Shown one piece after another: positions 1 to 8,599 of a stretch of DNA of 37,902 nucleotides. How positions within the stretch are numbered: the first letter of the stretch is position 1; every line of letters begins with the position of its first letter. The stretch lies in assembly GCA_018066285.1 (NCBI GenBank), contig JAGHRS010000040.1:1-37902 (forward strand). The letters run 5' to 3'. The DNA comes from Candidatus Treponema caballi (GTDB taxonomy: Bacteria > Spirochaetota > Spirochaetia > Treponematales > Treponemataceae). The notes beneath the pieces are model-generated. The model was not told the origin of the DNA. It was given only the letters and a program-made list of their open reading frames with translations, and ran no database searches. Made by a program: the position numbers and the translations under genes.

Positions 1-46
1 TTTTTGTTCAGCGCAGTCTTTTTCAGACTGCACATTTCTCAAACTC

Positions 47-69
47 AAAGGTGGCTATACGCCACCTTT
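47..69 (-). terminator. Hairpin after oadB, probable terminator
   Basis: A perfect 9-bp inverted repeat (AAAGGTGGC / GCCACCTTT) with a 5-base loop begins just past the oadB stop codon. On the minus strand the following sequence is only moderately T-rich, so this is a weak intrinsic terminator or a Rho-assisted 3' end. A second inverted repeat (GCAGTCT / AGACTGC, 13-31) follows and has no T tract on the minus strand. Confidence 0.55.
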
Positions 70-74
70 TCTTG

Positions 75-1478
75 TTATTTTGCGTATGTAGCGATGAATA
101 CACCAGCTGCAACTGCTGTTCCGATAACACCGGAAACGTTCGGGCCCATAGCGTGCATGAGCAGGAAGTTACTCGGGTCATACTCAAGACCGACCTTGTT
201 GGAAACACGGGCAGCCATTGGAACTGCAGAAACACCTGCTGAACCGATAAGCGGGTTGATCTTTTCTTTCAGGAAGATATTCATGATCTTTACTACGATG
301 ATACCACCTGCAGTTGCAATTGCGAATGCAATGAGTCCAAGAGCAATAACACCAAGTGAAGAAGGATTCATGATCTTCTCTGGAGTCATCTGTGAACCGA
401 CACCAAGTGACAGAAGGATAGAAACGATGTTGAGCATTTCGTTCTCCATTGTCTTTGAAAGGCGGTCTACAACACCAGTCTGCTTTACGAAGTTACCGAA
501 TGCGAGCATACCGATAAGAGGGGCTGCAGGAGGCAGCAGCAGGATTGAAAGGAGCAGCAGGACGAGAGGAAAGATTGTCTTCTCTGCCTTTGAAACGTAG
601 CGGAGCTGGTTCATCTTGATGTGGCGCTCTTTGTCTGATGTCAGTGCCTTCATGATAGGTGGCTGGATCATTGGAACCAGAGCCATGTATGAATATGCAG
701 CAACAGCGATAACTGCCATCATCTCAGGAGCAAGCTTACCTGAAACGTAGATTGATGTAGGACCGTCAGCACCACCAATGATTGCGATAGCTGAAGCCTG
801 GAACATGTTGTACTCAACACCTGGAATCAGGTTCATGAGTGAAACACCAATCAGTGTTGCGAAAACACCGAGCTGTGCTGCTGCACCAAGCAGAGCCATC
901 TTAGGGTTGGCGATAAGAGGACCGAAGTCTGTCATTGCACCAAAACCCATGAAGATGAGCATTGGGAAGAACTCGTTACCTACACCTGCTGAGTAGATGA
1001 TGTGGAGCATTCCGTCTGGTCCCTGGCCCATGCCGGCACCAGGAATGTTGACGAGAACGACACCGAATCCGATAGGAACGAGCAGCAGTGGCTCAAATCC
1101 CTTAGCTACAGCGAGGTAGATGATAAGGAAGCCGAGTGCAATCATGATGATCTTCTGCCAGCCTGGAGCTGATTCAGCAAACTCAACAGCGCTCTTTACT
1201 TCAGCAGTTTCTTCAGCAGCAGGAGCTTCACCGAAAATCATCTGATAGATACCGGTGTTGTGCCACAGTTCTGAGAAGAACTTTCCAGCCTGGATTTCAG
1301 GAACCTTTTCTGATCCCTTGATGATGGCTGTATCTCTTGTTGACCATGACGGTGTAACGCGTGCGTTAGCATTGTCACTGGCAAATGTTGTTGGAACGAA
1401 AGAGAATACGAAAGCGAGTGCGAGCATTACTACGCAGCAGTTAACGATTCTCTTGCTCATATTTTTCTGACCAAGCAT
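75..1478 (-). CDS. oadB: Sodium-pumping oxaloacetate decarboxylase beta subunit (OadB)
   Basis: This is the integral membrane subunit that decarboxylates carboxybiotin and exports Na+ in the oxaloacetate (or related methylmalonyl-CoA/glutaconyl-CoA) decarboxylase family. The 467-residue protein contains the family signatures [11 protein letters not shown] and [18 protein letters not shown], multiple hydrophobic helices, and a C-terminal small-residue-rich block ending in GVFIATYAK. The start at 1478 is chosen because GGAG lies 7 bases upstream and it falls 13 bases after the oadA stop. An earlier in-frame start would overlap oadA. Compared with typical OadB of about 430 residues there is an N-terminal extension with a signal-peptide-like hydrophobic segment (about residues 10-32) ending near TTFAS. 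It is last in the oadGAB operon. Substrate specificity among biotin-dependent decarboxylases cannot be fixed from this subunit alone. Confidence 0.93.
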   Translation of the reverse strand: MLGQKNMSKRIVNCCVVMLALAFVFSFVPTTFASDNANARVTPSWSTRDTAIIKGSEKVPEIQAGKFFSELWHNTGIYQMIFGEAPAAEETAEVKSAVEFAESAPGWQKIIMIALGFLIIYLAVAKGFEPLLLVPIGFGVVLVNIPGAGMGQGPDGMLHIIYSAGVGNEFFPMLIFMGFGAMTDFGPLIANPKMALLGAAAQLGVFATLIGVSLMNLIPGVEYNMFQASAIAIIGGADGPTSIYVSGKLAPEMMAVIAVAAYSYMALVPMIQPPIMKALTSDKERHIKMNQLRYVSKAEKTIFPLVLLLLSILLLPPAAPLIGMLAFGNFVKQTGVVDRLSKTMENEMLNIVSILLSLGVGSQMTPEKIMNPSSLGVIALGLIAFAIATAGGIIVVKIMNIFLKEKINPLIGSAGVSAVPMAARVSNKVGLEYDPSNFLLMHAMGPNVSGVIGTAVAAGVFIATYAK

Positions 1479-1491
1479 GTCAATTCTCCAA

Positions 1492-3534
1492 TTAGTTGAT
1501 TTCAGCCAGTGTCTGGCCCTGAGCGATTGAATCGCCAGTGTTTGCAAGGAAGTGAACCTTACCAGCAGCTGTTGCCTTTACTTCAAGTTCCATCTTCATT
1601 GACTCAATCATGATGATGGTGTCGCCAGAAGCAACTGTGTCACCTTCAGAAGCTACGAACTTCAGGAGCGTACCTGCAACAGGAGCTGTAACTGCTGTAC
1701 CACCAGTTGAAACCGGGGCTGGGGCAGCTGCGGCTGGAGCGGCAGCAGGAGCAGCTACTGGAGCTGCGGCGCCACCACCGATTGTTGCGAGTGTCTGACC
1801 AGCTGCAATTGCATCACCTGCTGCAGCGCAGAAGTGAAGCTTACCGTTTGCAGTAGCCTTTACCTCAAGTTCCATCTTCATTGACTCAATCATGATGATT
1901 ACGTCACCAGCCTTAACTTCATCGCCTTCTGAAGCAACGAGCTTAAGGAGTGTACCAGCAACAGGAGCCTTAACATCAGCACCGGCGCCTGTACCAGCTG
2001 CAGCAACAGCAGGAGCAGCACCAGCTGCACCGAATGTTACGTTGTAAGCTGTACCGTTTACTGTGACGCTCATTGTGTCAGCAGCAGGACCAGTTGTTAC
2101 ATTGTAAGCTGTACCGTTTACGTTTACTGTGTATGAACCACCCTTTCCGGCGCCACCAGCGGCAACCTTGAAAGAATCTGAATTTACAGGACCATTTGCT
2201 CTTTCCTTGAAGAACTTTGGAGCCTTCTTCGGGAACATAGCATATGTAAGTGTATCTTCGACTGAACCGTCACCGCCGGCAGCCTTAGCTTCATCAACCA
2301 TCTTGTCCCATTCGTTTTCGATGAGATCAGCCGGACGGCAGGTGATAGCCTCTTTTCCGCTCTTCTCAACAGCGAGCTTAACCAGATCCGGATTAGGATC
2401 AGCCGGGAGCTTTCCGTAGTATCCTGTAAGAAGTCCCTGGAACTCTGGTGTCATCATCTTGTAGCGTCCCTGGAGTACGTTGAGTACCGACTGAACACCA
2501 ACAATCTGTGATGTTGGAGTTACGAGAGGAACATAGCCGACGTCCTTGTGGACAATCTGGATTTCCTTCAGAACTTCGTCGAGCTTGTCAGAAGCATTCT
2601 GCTCCTTGAGCTGGTTTTCGAGGTTTGAAAGCATTCCGCCCGGAACCTGTGAAAGCAGGATCTGTGGCTTAACACCCTTGAGTGCTGATTCGAACTTTGC
2701 GTACTTTGCGCGTACACCGCGGAAGTAGTCAGAAATCTCAACGAGAGCCTTCATATCAAGGCCTGTGTCGTATTCTGTACCGCGCAGGATCTCAACAATT
2801 GACTCTGTCGGTGAGTGTGATGTTGTCATAGCCATTGAAGAAATGACTGTATCGAGGACATCAGCACCAGCTTCAGCAGCCTTTACCAGTGTTGCAACAG
2901 ACATACCTGTTGTTGCGTGTGTATGAATCTGAACAGGAATATCCACCTTAGCTTTGATTGCCTTTACCAGTTCATATGCATCGTACGGGCGGAGCAGACC
3001 AGACATATCCTTGATACAGATAGAGTCTGCACCGAACTTTGCATATTCCTTAGCAAGTTCAGCATATTTTTCGTTTGTGTGATATGGAGTGACAGCATAT
3101 GAGATAGCCATCTGAACGTGCTTACCGGTCTTCTTGGCAGCTTTTGTAGCACATTCCATGTTGCGTGGGTCGTTACATGCATCGAAAATGCGGAATACAC
3201 CGATACCGTTGTTTGCAGCAGCTTCTACGAACTTCTCAACAACGTCGTCTGCATAGTGGCGGTAACCGAGCAGGTTCTGGCCACGGAGCAGCATCATGAT
3301 AGGTGTGTTTGGAAGAGCAGCCTTAAGCTTGCGGAGGCGCTCCCATGGGTCTTCATTGAGGAAGCTGATGCATGAGTCGAATGTTGCTCCACCCCATGCT
3401 TCAAGGCTTTCATAACCAATCTTATCAAGTTTGTCACAGATAGGAAGCATATCAGCTGTTGTCATGCGTGTTGCATGCAGAGACTGATGAGCGTCACGAA
3501 GGACGAGGTCTGAAATCTTAACTTTCTTTGCCAT
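1492..3534 (-). CDS. oadA: Oxaloacetate decarboxylase alpha subunit with tandem biotinyl domains (OadA)
   Basis: This is the carboxyltransferase subunit, which moves the oxaloacetate carboxyl group onto biotin in the cytoplasm. Residues about 5-265 form the HMGL-like TIM barrel, with LRDAHQS (metal Asp14), IKDMSGL (candidate carboxylysine-type Lys) and HTHATTG metal ligands. A conserved PYC/OADA domain follows to about residue 490. The C-terminus is unusual: two consecutive biotinyl domains, each with IESMKME (biotin lysines at about 553 and 647), are separated by an Ala/Pro linker, giving 680 residues where about 590 is usual. A short linker element, VNGTAYNVT, is also doubled. The gene follows oadG by 22 bases and precedes oadB by 13. 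AAGGA and GGGAG lie upstream of the start. The function call is firm. Whether both biotin sites are used is unknown. Confidence 0.95.
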   Translation of the reverse strand: MAKKVKISDLVLRDAHQSLHATRMTTADMLPICDKLDKIGYESLEAWGGATFDSCISFLNEDPWERLRKLKAALPNTPIMMLLRGQNLLGYRHYADDVVEKFVEAAANNGIGVFRIFDACNDPRNMECATKAAKKTGKHVQMAISYAVTPYHTNEKYAELAKEYAKFGADSICIKDMSGLLRPYDAYELVKAIKAKVDIPVQIHTHATTGMSVATLVKAAEAGADVLDTVISSMAMTTSHSPTESIVEILRGTEYDTGLDMKALVEISDYFRGVRAKYAKFESALKGVKPQILLSQVPGGMLSNLENQLKEQNASDKLDEVLKEIQIVHKDVGYVPLVTPTSQIVGVQSVLNVLQGRYKMMTPEFQGLLTGYYGKLPADPNPDLVKLAVEKSGKEAITCRPADLIENEWDKMVDEAKAAGGDGSVEDTLTYAMFPKKAPKFFKERANGPVNSDSFKVAAGGAGKGGSYTVNVNGTAYNVTTGPAADTMSVTVNGTAYNVTFGAAGAAPAVAAAGTGAGADVKAPVAGTLLKLVASEGDEVKAGDVIIMIESMKMELEVKATANGKLHFCAAAGDAIAAGQTLATIGGGAAAPVAAPAAAPAAAAPAPVSTGGTAVTAPVAGTLLKFVASEGDTVASGDTIIMIESMKMELEVKATAAGKVHFLANTGDSIAQGQTLAEIN

Positions 3535-3556
3535 TTTCCTTATTCTCCCGGATTAA

Positions 3557-3805
3557 TTAAACGTTTTTTTCGCGTGCTGCTGTTGCAATTGCGGCAACTA
3601 CAGCTGCTGTGTTCTGAGCAGGGGCTTTTTTTGCTCCTGATCCCTTTGCAGGTGCTGCATCCTTATCAAGTCCCAGTTTCTTGATTATCTTTGCAGTGAT
3701 AGTCATAAAGATAATCATAATGATAAGGAACCCGAATACAACACTCATACCCAGCAGAGTAAGAAGAGCACTCTGGCCAAGCATGTCGTTGATGGTCATA
3801 CCCAT
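3557..3805 (-). CDS. oadG: Oxaloacetate decarboxylase gamma subunit (OadG)
   Basis: This small single-helix membrane subunit anchors and stabilises the decarboxylase complex. The 82-residue product has one transmembrane helix (LLTLLGMSVVFGFLIIMIIF, about residues 13-35), then a positively charged segment and an Ala/Lys/Pro-rich cytoplasmic tail. The start at 3805 is chosen over an upstream ATG because GGAGG sits 8 bases before it. In fact the upstream ATG overlaps that ribosome binding site. It is first in an oadG-oadA-oadB operon, the order known in enterobacteria. The sequence family diverges quickly, so identification rests on size, the helix and operon position. Confidence 0.88.
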   Translation of the reverse strand: MGMTINDMLGQSALLTLLGMSVVFGFLIIMIIFMTITAKIIKKLGLDKDAAPAKGSGAKKAPAQNTAAVVAAIATAAREKNV

Positions 3806-3877
3806 AATATAGTCCTCCATGTACACCGTATGGATTGTGAAAAATCCGCGGCATACAGCATTTACGTAATCAATTAA

Positions 3878-3906
3878 AGTATATAAAAAAAGAACGACTT
3901 ATTCAA
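3878..3906 (-). promoter_or_regulatory. Promoter of the oadGAB operon
   Basis: On the minus strand there is a -35 TTGAAT (3901-3906), a 17-base spacer and a -10 TATACT (3878-3883). The predicted start is near 3871, giving a leader of about 65 bases before oadG. The -35 overlaps that of the divergent phosphoglucomutase promoter. Confidence 0.7.
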
Positions 3907-3930
3907 GAACCGTCATATCCGTGCTATAAT
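3902..3930 (+). promoter_or_regulatory. Promoter of the phosphoglucomutase gene
   Basis: A perfect TATAAT -10 (3925-3930) is preceded at 17 bases by TTCAAG (3902-3907), a poor -35. The predicted start is near 3937, leaving a leader of about 90 bases before the ATG at 4029. Confidence 0.6.
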
Positions 3931-4028
3931 TGAAGAAAGCCATATTACTTGGTATACTGTCGCAGTTTCCGCCAGTCCGCTTTCCGCACGGACGGATGTA
4001 TTTTACGGAAGCTTCAGGAGGATTTTAC

Positions 4029-5804
4029 ATGGATAAAAACGAACTCGTCTCTCGCGCAAAAGCTTACATCGAAGCTGAAAAAGACGAAGGATTCCGCAAG
4101 GAAGTTGAAGCGCTCATTGCAGACGCTGACAAGAACGCTGCAGAGCTTGAAGATAGATTCTACCGCTCGCTCGAATTCGGAACAGGCGGTCTTCGTGGTG
4201 TCATCGGCGGCGGCACAAACCGCATGAACACCTACGTCATCAACAACGCAACACAGGGTCTTGCAAACTACTTCATCAAGACATTCCCGGACAAAGCTGC
4301 AAAAGGCGGACTGAAAGCTGTCGTTGCTTTTGACTCACGCCGCTATTCAGACGTTTTCGCAGAAGCAACCGCACTTATTTTTGCTGCAAACGGATTTACG
4401 ACGTACCTGTTCACCAGCCTGCGCCCTACTCCGGAACTTTCATTTGCCATCCGCACACTCGGCTGCGATACAGGCGTCGTCGTCACCGCGTCACACAACC
4501 CGCCGCAGTACAACGGCTACAAGGCTTACTGGAACGACGGTGCACAGGTCATTGAGCCTCACGACGCCGGCATCATCAATGAAGTAAACGCTGTAACATC
4601 CGTCAAGACAATCAGCCGCAATGAGGCAATCAAGAGCGGTAAGCTCATCCTGATTGATAAGGAAGTTGATGAAAAGTACTGGGCAATGTGTAAAGAACAG
4701 CTCTTCCGCCCTGACTTAATCAAGGAAAAGGCAGGAGAGGTAAAGATTGTCTACACTCCTCTTCACGGCACAGGCGCAATGCACGTCGAAAAAGTGCTCG
4801 GCGACCTTGGCTTAAAGGTAATCACCGTTCCTGAGCAGCGCGAACCGGATGGCACGTTCCACACGGTTGAAAAGCCGAATCCGGAGGAAGCTCCTGCACT
4901 GAAAATGGCTGTTGAGCTCGCTGAAAAGGAAAAGGCAGACGTTGTCATGGCAACCGACCCGGATGCTGACCGCTTCGGAAGCGCAGTTCCAGGCAAGGAC
5001 GGCAAGTACGTCCTGATTACCGGAAACCAGATGGGGGTCCTTCTTACAGACTACATCATCACCAGCCGCAAGGAACTGGGCAAGATGCCTGAAAACCCTG
5101 CCATGATCCGCTCAATCGTCACTTCCCCAATGGTAGACCGCATTGCAAAGGCAAACGGTGTCTATCTTTCTGAATGCCTCACCGGCTTCAAGTGGATTGC
5201 AAACGACATGGCAACATTCGAGAAATCAGGCGACCATAACTACATCTTCGGATTTGAGGAAAGCTACGGATACAACGTTGAGACTGCAGTCCGCGACAAG
5301 GACGGTGTTTCAGCAGCTGCAATGTGTGCGGAAATGACCCTGTACTGGAGAAGCAAAGGGAAGTCACTTCTAGAACGCCTTCAGGAACTGTACACAACAT
5401 ACGGCTACTTCCAGGACGTTTCCATTTCAAAGAACTTCCCGGGCGCATCCGGCGTTGATACGATGAAAGCCATCATGGCTGACCTCCGCACAAAGAACCT
5501 GACTGTTCTCGGCGGTAAGAAAGTTGAGAAAATCCGCGACGTTCAGCAGAGCGTACTCTTTGACCCGGCAAAGCCAGAAGCAAAAGAGACCATCAAGCTT
5601 CCTAAGAGCAATGTCCTCCAGTTCTTCCTGGAAGGCGGCACCGTTGTAAGTGCACGTCCGTCCGGAACTGAGCCAAAGATCAAGTTCTACATCAACAGCA
5701 CGGTAAGTTCAGCAAACGGTCTTGATGCAGCCAAAGCAGAAGCGGATAAGCTCTGCGGCGCCATCAAGCAGACTATTGACGACCTGCTTTCTGCTGCAAA
5801 ATAA
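4029..5804 (+). CDS. Phosphoglucomutase/phosphomannomutase
   Basis: This alpha-D-phosphohexomutase interconverts glucose-1-phosphate and glucose-6-phosphate (or the mannose equivalents), feeding glycogen, cell-wall and sugar-nucleotide synthesis. The 591-residue protein has the phosphoserine loop TASHNPPQYNGYK (Ser155), the metal-binding loop DPDADRFG, the sugar-binding loop GFEESYGY and the phosphate-binding loop ARPSGTEPKIKFY. All four active-site elements are intact. Length and motifs fit the long PgcA/PGM2-like group. The ATG at 4029 is preceded by AGGAGG with 8-base spacing. An in-frame TTG at 3930 is rejected because it overlaps the -10 box. The next gene begins immediately after the stop codon. 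Confidence 0.93.
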   Translation: MDKNELVSRAKAYIEAEKDEGFRKEVEALIADADKNAAELEDRFYRSLEFGTGGLRGVIGGGTNRMNTYVINNATQGLANYFIKTFPDKAAKGGLKAVVAFDSRRYSDVFAEATALIFAANGFTTYLFTSLRPTPELSFAIRTLGCDTGVVVTASHNPPQYNGYKAYWNDGAQVIEPHDAGIINEVNAVTSVKTISRNEAIKSGKLILIDKEVDEKYWAMCKEQLFRPDLIKEKAGEVKIVYTPLHGTGAMHVEKVLGDLGLKVITVPEQREPDGTFHTVEKPNPEEAPALKMAVELAEKEKADVVMATDPDADRFGSAVPGKDGKYVLITGNQMGVLLTDYIITSRKELGKMPENPAMIRSIVTSPMVDRIAKANGVYLSECLTGFKWIANDMATFEKSGDHNYIFGFEESYGYNVETAVRDKDGVSAAAMCAEMTLYWRSKGKSLLERLQELYTTYGYFQDVSISKNFPGASGVDTMKAIMADLRTKNLTVLGGKKVEKIRDVQQSVLFDPAKPEAKETIKLPKSNVLQFFLEGGTVVSARPSGTEPKIKFYINSTVSSANGLDAAKAEADKLCGAIKQTIDDLLSAAK

Positions 5805-6386
5805 GTGGACAAAAAGCTTTATCAGATGAAACGCGTCTGGTCTGCATTCCAGGCCGGCGCGGTCTTCACTGCTTTCGATACAGAAACAACCGGCCTCAAC
5901 CCCACAGAAGACCGCATCATAGAAATTGGTGCGGTCCGCTTCAATAAAGATGGCGAACTCGGCGAGTTTTCCACACTTGTCTATCCCGGCATGCTTATTC
6001 CGCGCTTCTGCACAGAGCTCACCGGCATAACGACGAAAATGGTGTACGGCCAGCCACCTTTCAAAGATGTTGCAGACAGTTTTCTTTCTTTCGCAGAGGG
6101 AACGACGCTGGTCGCCCACAACTGCAACTTCGACATCTCATTCATGAACGCGGAACTGTACCGCTGTGATAAGCCGATGCTCTCATCGCCACTGACACCA
6201 GGAGTGGACACAGTGAAGTTTTCGCGCGCAGCATTCCCTGACCTTGGGTCATGGAAACTGCAGTTTCTTGCCTCTCACTTCGGTATTCCACCGGGAAACG
6301 CACACCGCGCCACTGATGATGCCCGCGTATGCAAAGAGATTTTCCTTATCTGTCTGAAAGCGTATGAGGAAGCAGCTGCGCGCTGA
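5805..6386 (+). CDS. DEDDh 3'-5' exonuclease (DnaQ/epsilon-like)
   Basis: This 193-residue single-domain protein has the three exonuclease motifs: FDTETTGL (Exo I), HNCNFDISFMNAE (Exo II) and HRATDDARV (Exo III, with the DEDDh His). It probably trims 3' ends of DNA or RNA as a polymerase III epsilon-like proofreader, a RNase T-like enzyme or a stand-alone exonuclease. The motifs do not separate these. The GTG start directly follows the phosphoglucomutase stop (TAAGTG), so translation is probably coupled. A possible alternative is ATG at 5826, and neither has a clear ribosome binding site. Confidence 0.88.
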   Translation: MDKKLYQMKRVWSAFQAGAVFTAFDTETTGLNPTEDRIIEIGAVRFNKDGELGEFSTLVYPGMLIPRFCTELTGITTKMVYGQPPFKDVADSFLSFAEGTTLVAHNCNFDISFMNAELYRCDKPMLSSPLTPGVDTVKFSRAAFPDLGSWKLQFLASHFGIPPGNAHRATDDARVCKEIFLICLKAYEEAAAR

Positions 6387-6405
6387 AAGCGGAATCTGCT
6401 TTTAG
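6385..6405. terminator. Short hairpin between convergent genes
   Basis: AAAGC / GCTTT with a 7-base loop lies between the exonuclease stop and the end of the LysM gene, with a short run of Ts on each strand. It may serve as a weak bidirectional terminator. Confidence 0.35.
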
Positions 6406-7316
6406 CCACGCGGCGCTTTTGCAGGGTCTATGATTTTTCCGTTATCGTAAACCATCAGGTTTATCTGGGATTTACCGCTCAACGCATCTGTTCCCGTCAC
6501 ACCGATTTTTGTTCCATAAGCAACATCGTCGCCTTTTGAAACAGAAACGGAATCGAGTCCTGCATACACGTAGATATATCCCTTATCATCCTGCACAAAG
6601 ACCACTTTTCCAAAACCGCGGTACACGCCTGAGAACATGACTGTTCCCTTGTGGATAGCGTTAACAGCCTCGTTTTTTGCAGCTGTAAGTGCAACGCCGC
6701 TTATCTTTCCCGTAATATAGACGACTTCGCTTGCCTTTACCGGCCAGACAAGAGATGTATCACCTTTCTTGCCAGCTTCATATGTGCGCGGATCTGACTG
6801 TGTTGAAAGCGTTATGGCAGCTCCCGCAGATGCAGTAGCGGTTGCAGTAATGGTTGTTGTTGTGACTGTCTGTGTTGCAGCTGCTGTCTGAATTTCTGAA
6901 GTGGCACTTCCACCTGGCAGTTTTATAACCTGTCCGACTTTCAGGACAGTTGCTTCCGTAAATCCGTTGAGGGAACGGACTTCATCCACCGTCGTCCCGT
7001 TTTTGCGTGCTATGCTGTACAGTGTGTCGCCTTTTGCAACCGTATAGTTTTCTGTTGATACTGATGAAGTGGCAGGCGTTTCATCACCTGGAACCGTAAG
7101 TTTCTGCCCGGCTTTAAGGACAGCTCCCTGCTCAAGATTATTGGCCTTTAAAAGTTCATCTACAGTTATACCGTAGGAACGGGAAATGGAATAGAATGTT
7201 TCACCTTTTTCGACGACATGTGTTTCAGCAGAAAGGGAAAGAACTGCTGTGATTAAAAGAATAACACAAACTGATATTTTTTTTGCGACACTCATACTGT
7301 ATGAGTATCGGCACAT
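6402..7316 (-). CDS. LysM protein with degenerate LytM (M23-like) domain
   Basis: This is an exported envelope protein. A signal peptide (about residues 8-30) is followed by two LysM peptidoglycan-binding repeats (about 32-77 and 91-135, each with the GDTLYSIARK or GETFYSISRS pattern). A Thr/Ala-rich linker and a C-terminal domain with the fold signatures of M23 peptidases follow (RGFGKVVFVQ, YIYVYAGLDSVSVSKGDDV, GKIIDPA). All zinc ligands appear lost: the usual HxxxD is absent, YAHL reads YAGL and HLHF reads INLMV. The protein is therefore probably not a peptidase. By analogy with EnvC/NlpD it may be a regulator of cell-wall hydrolases, which is inference. The start lies 5 bases after the preceding HD-domain gene. 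ATG at 7295 is an equally good alternative start. Confidence 0.82.
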   Translation of the reverse strand: MCRYSYSMSVAKKISVCVILLITAVLSLSAETHVVEKGETFYSISRSYGITVDELLKANNLEQGAVLKAGQKLTVPGDETPATSSVSTENYTVAKGDTLYSIARKNGTTVDEVRSLNGFTEATVLKVGQVIKLPGGSATSEIQTAAATQTVTTTTITATATASAGAAITLSTQSDPRTYEAGKKGDTSLVWPVKASEVVYITGKISGVALTAAKNEAVNAIHKGTVMFSGVYRGFGKVVFVQDDKGYIYVYAGLDSVSVSKGDDVAYGTKIGVTGTDALSGKSQINLMVYDNGKIIDPAKAPRG

Positions 7317-7321
7317 TTATG

Positions 7322-8599
7322 CTAATCAAACAGAGCAAAAAATGCGCTTGGAACAAAGCCGTTTACACTGCTCTTTTCCGCATAGATTTTGCAGATGTTG
7401 TCCCGACCGTCACGAAGATGAACGGAAGTGATGCCGTATTTTATGGAACTGTCAGCCTCAATGAAAGCAGCTATGTGGTCGGCACAGCGGACAAGTTTTC
7501 CATCAACAGGACAATAGCGCTCATCATTGAACTTGGCATTCATATCCTCAAACGTAACGTGTTCAAGAGAATAGGCATACTTTGAACTGTTGCACTCTTT
7601 CTTTCCAGGGACATCAAATTCGAGCTGCGGCAGGACGATGCGGTTTTCAAACTCATCGCTCGTAAAGTACATCATCTCGTCTGAGTAGAAGCTTTCCATG
7701 AGCGGCAGAAGTTCCTTGCGGACAATCTCATCCTCAATGTTCTTGACGATTGACGGCAGCTCGTGAGTCGCCTGCTTTACCGGAGAAATGATGTCACGTG
7801 TTACCGCTTCCGGAAGGTCATGGAACAGCGCAGAGAAGAAGTTGTTGTACAGTCTGTTTTTGCAGAATTCAACATCATCCTGGCGGCTCAGCATGAGCGT
7901 CATGGCTGCAACATAGTATGAATGACCAAGGACTGAAGTTTTCGGAACGCGCGGTGTCTGATTCCATCTTGTCTGGAAACGGAGCTGCTCAATAATCATC
8001 AGGAATTCATACGGACGCTGTTTTGTGAGCAGCAGCTGAAGGCCGCGAAGGTCAAGGAAAGACTCAATGTCTTCATTAAGCTGCTTTTCAATGTTTCTTA
8101 TACGGAACGGCTCGTTAACGACCTTTATCATCTCAAACTCGCGCATGGCGCTGTATTTGTGTGCAGCACGCATGACGCGGGATGAACGCTCACGGGCTTT
8201 TGTCTCGGGTTCAGTGGGACATGCCATGTCCTTATGTTCGATATATTCCTTGAACTGAGTGAAAAGGTCCTTATCCAGGATGTCCTTGTATTGGGAAAGA
8301 ACCCACTTCTCAAGCTTTTTGTACTCTGCCGGATACTCGTTTTTTATCATGCGCTGCACAGGTGACTTAATGTCACACAGCGCAATTTTCTTTAAGAGAT
8401 CGAAAAAGGATGCATAAATCATCCAGTTCCAGTCAATTTCGTTTCCGGCATTTTCCTCGTACTTACCGATTATGTAGGCAAGCACCATACGCTCGGCAGC
8501 CTTATCCATCTCTATCATTTCACAGGGACGGATAAGGTCATTCCAGCGTTCTATTGAGAAAGCTTCAAAAAGTTTGAGTGCGAGTTCTTTAGTCAGCAT
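7322..8599 (-). CDS. YfbR-like HD-domain nucleotidase
   Basis: This 425-residue protein has an HD domain in its C-terminal half. The motifs are GHSYYVA, FHDLPEAVTRDIISPVK and VRCADHIAAFIEA, which resemble the YfbR-type 5'-deoxynucleotidase pattern (H...HD, Glu within the HD motif, distal Asp). YfbR enzymes dephosphorylate deoxyribonucleoside monophosphates. The N-terminal 190 residues (LFEAFSIERWNDLIRP onward) add helical sequence of unclear role. The ATG overlaps the TGA of the upstream permease by one base, so it is translationally coupled to the purine-nucleoside transporter. That suggests a role in nucleotide salvage. Substrate assignment is by motif resemblance only. Confidence 0.75.
   Translation of the reverse strand: MLTKELALKLFEAFSIERWNDLIRPCEMIEMDKAAERMVLAYIIGKYEENAGNEIDWNWMIYASFFDLLKKIALCDIKSPVQRMIKNEYPAEYKKLEKWVLSQYKDILDKDLFTQFKEYIEHKDMACPTEPETKARERSSRVMRAAHKYSAMREFEMIKVVNEPFRIRNIEKQLNEDIESFLDLRGLQLLLTKQRPYEFLMIIEQLRFQTRWNQTPRVPKTSVLGHSYYVAAMTLMLSRQDDVEFCKNRLYNNFFSALFHDLPEAVTRDIISPVKQATHELPSIVKNIEDEIVRKELLPLMESFYSDEMMYFTSDEFENRIVLPQLEFDVPGKKECNSSKYAYSLEHVTFEDMNAKFNDERYCPVDGKLVRCADHIAAFIEADSSIKYGITSVHLRDGRDNICKIYAEKSSVNGFVPSAFFALFD

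Noticed and set aside
4-600. A 198-codon open frame on the plus strand over oadB
   Set aside because: It lies wholly opposite the well-supported oadB coding sequence, has no ribosome binding site, and its translation shows no domain.
1610-1798. Ala/Gly-rich repeats in the plus strand opposite oadA
   Set aside because: They arise from the Ala/Pro linker between biotinyl domains read on the other strand, not from a separate repeat element.
3930-4028. An N-terminal extension of phosphoglucomutase from TTG at 3930
   Set aside because: The TTG overlaps the -10 box; the ATG at 4029 has AGGAGG at good spacing and matches the usual family N-terminus.
7283-7585. A plus-strand frame over the end of the HD-domain gene
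   Set aside because: It overlaps two minus-strand genes, has no ribosome binding site, and has no recognisable domain.
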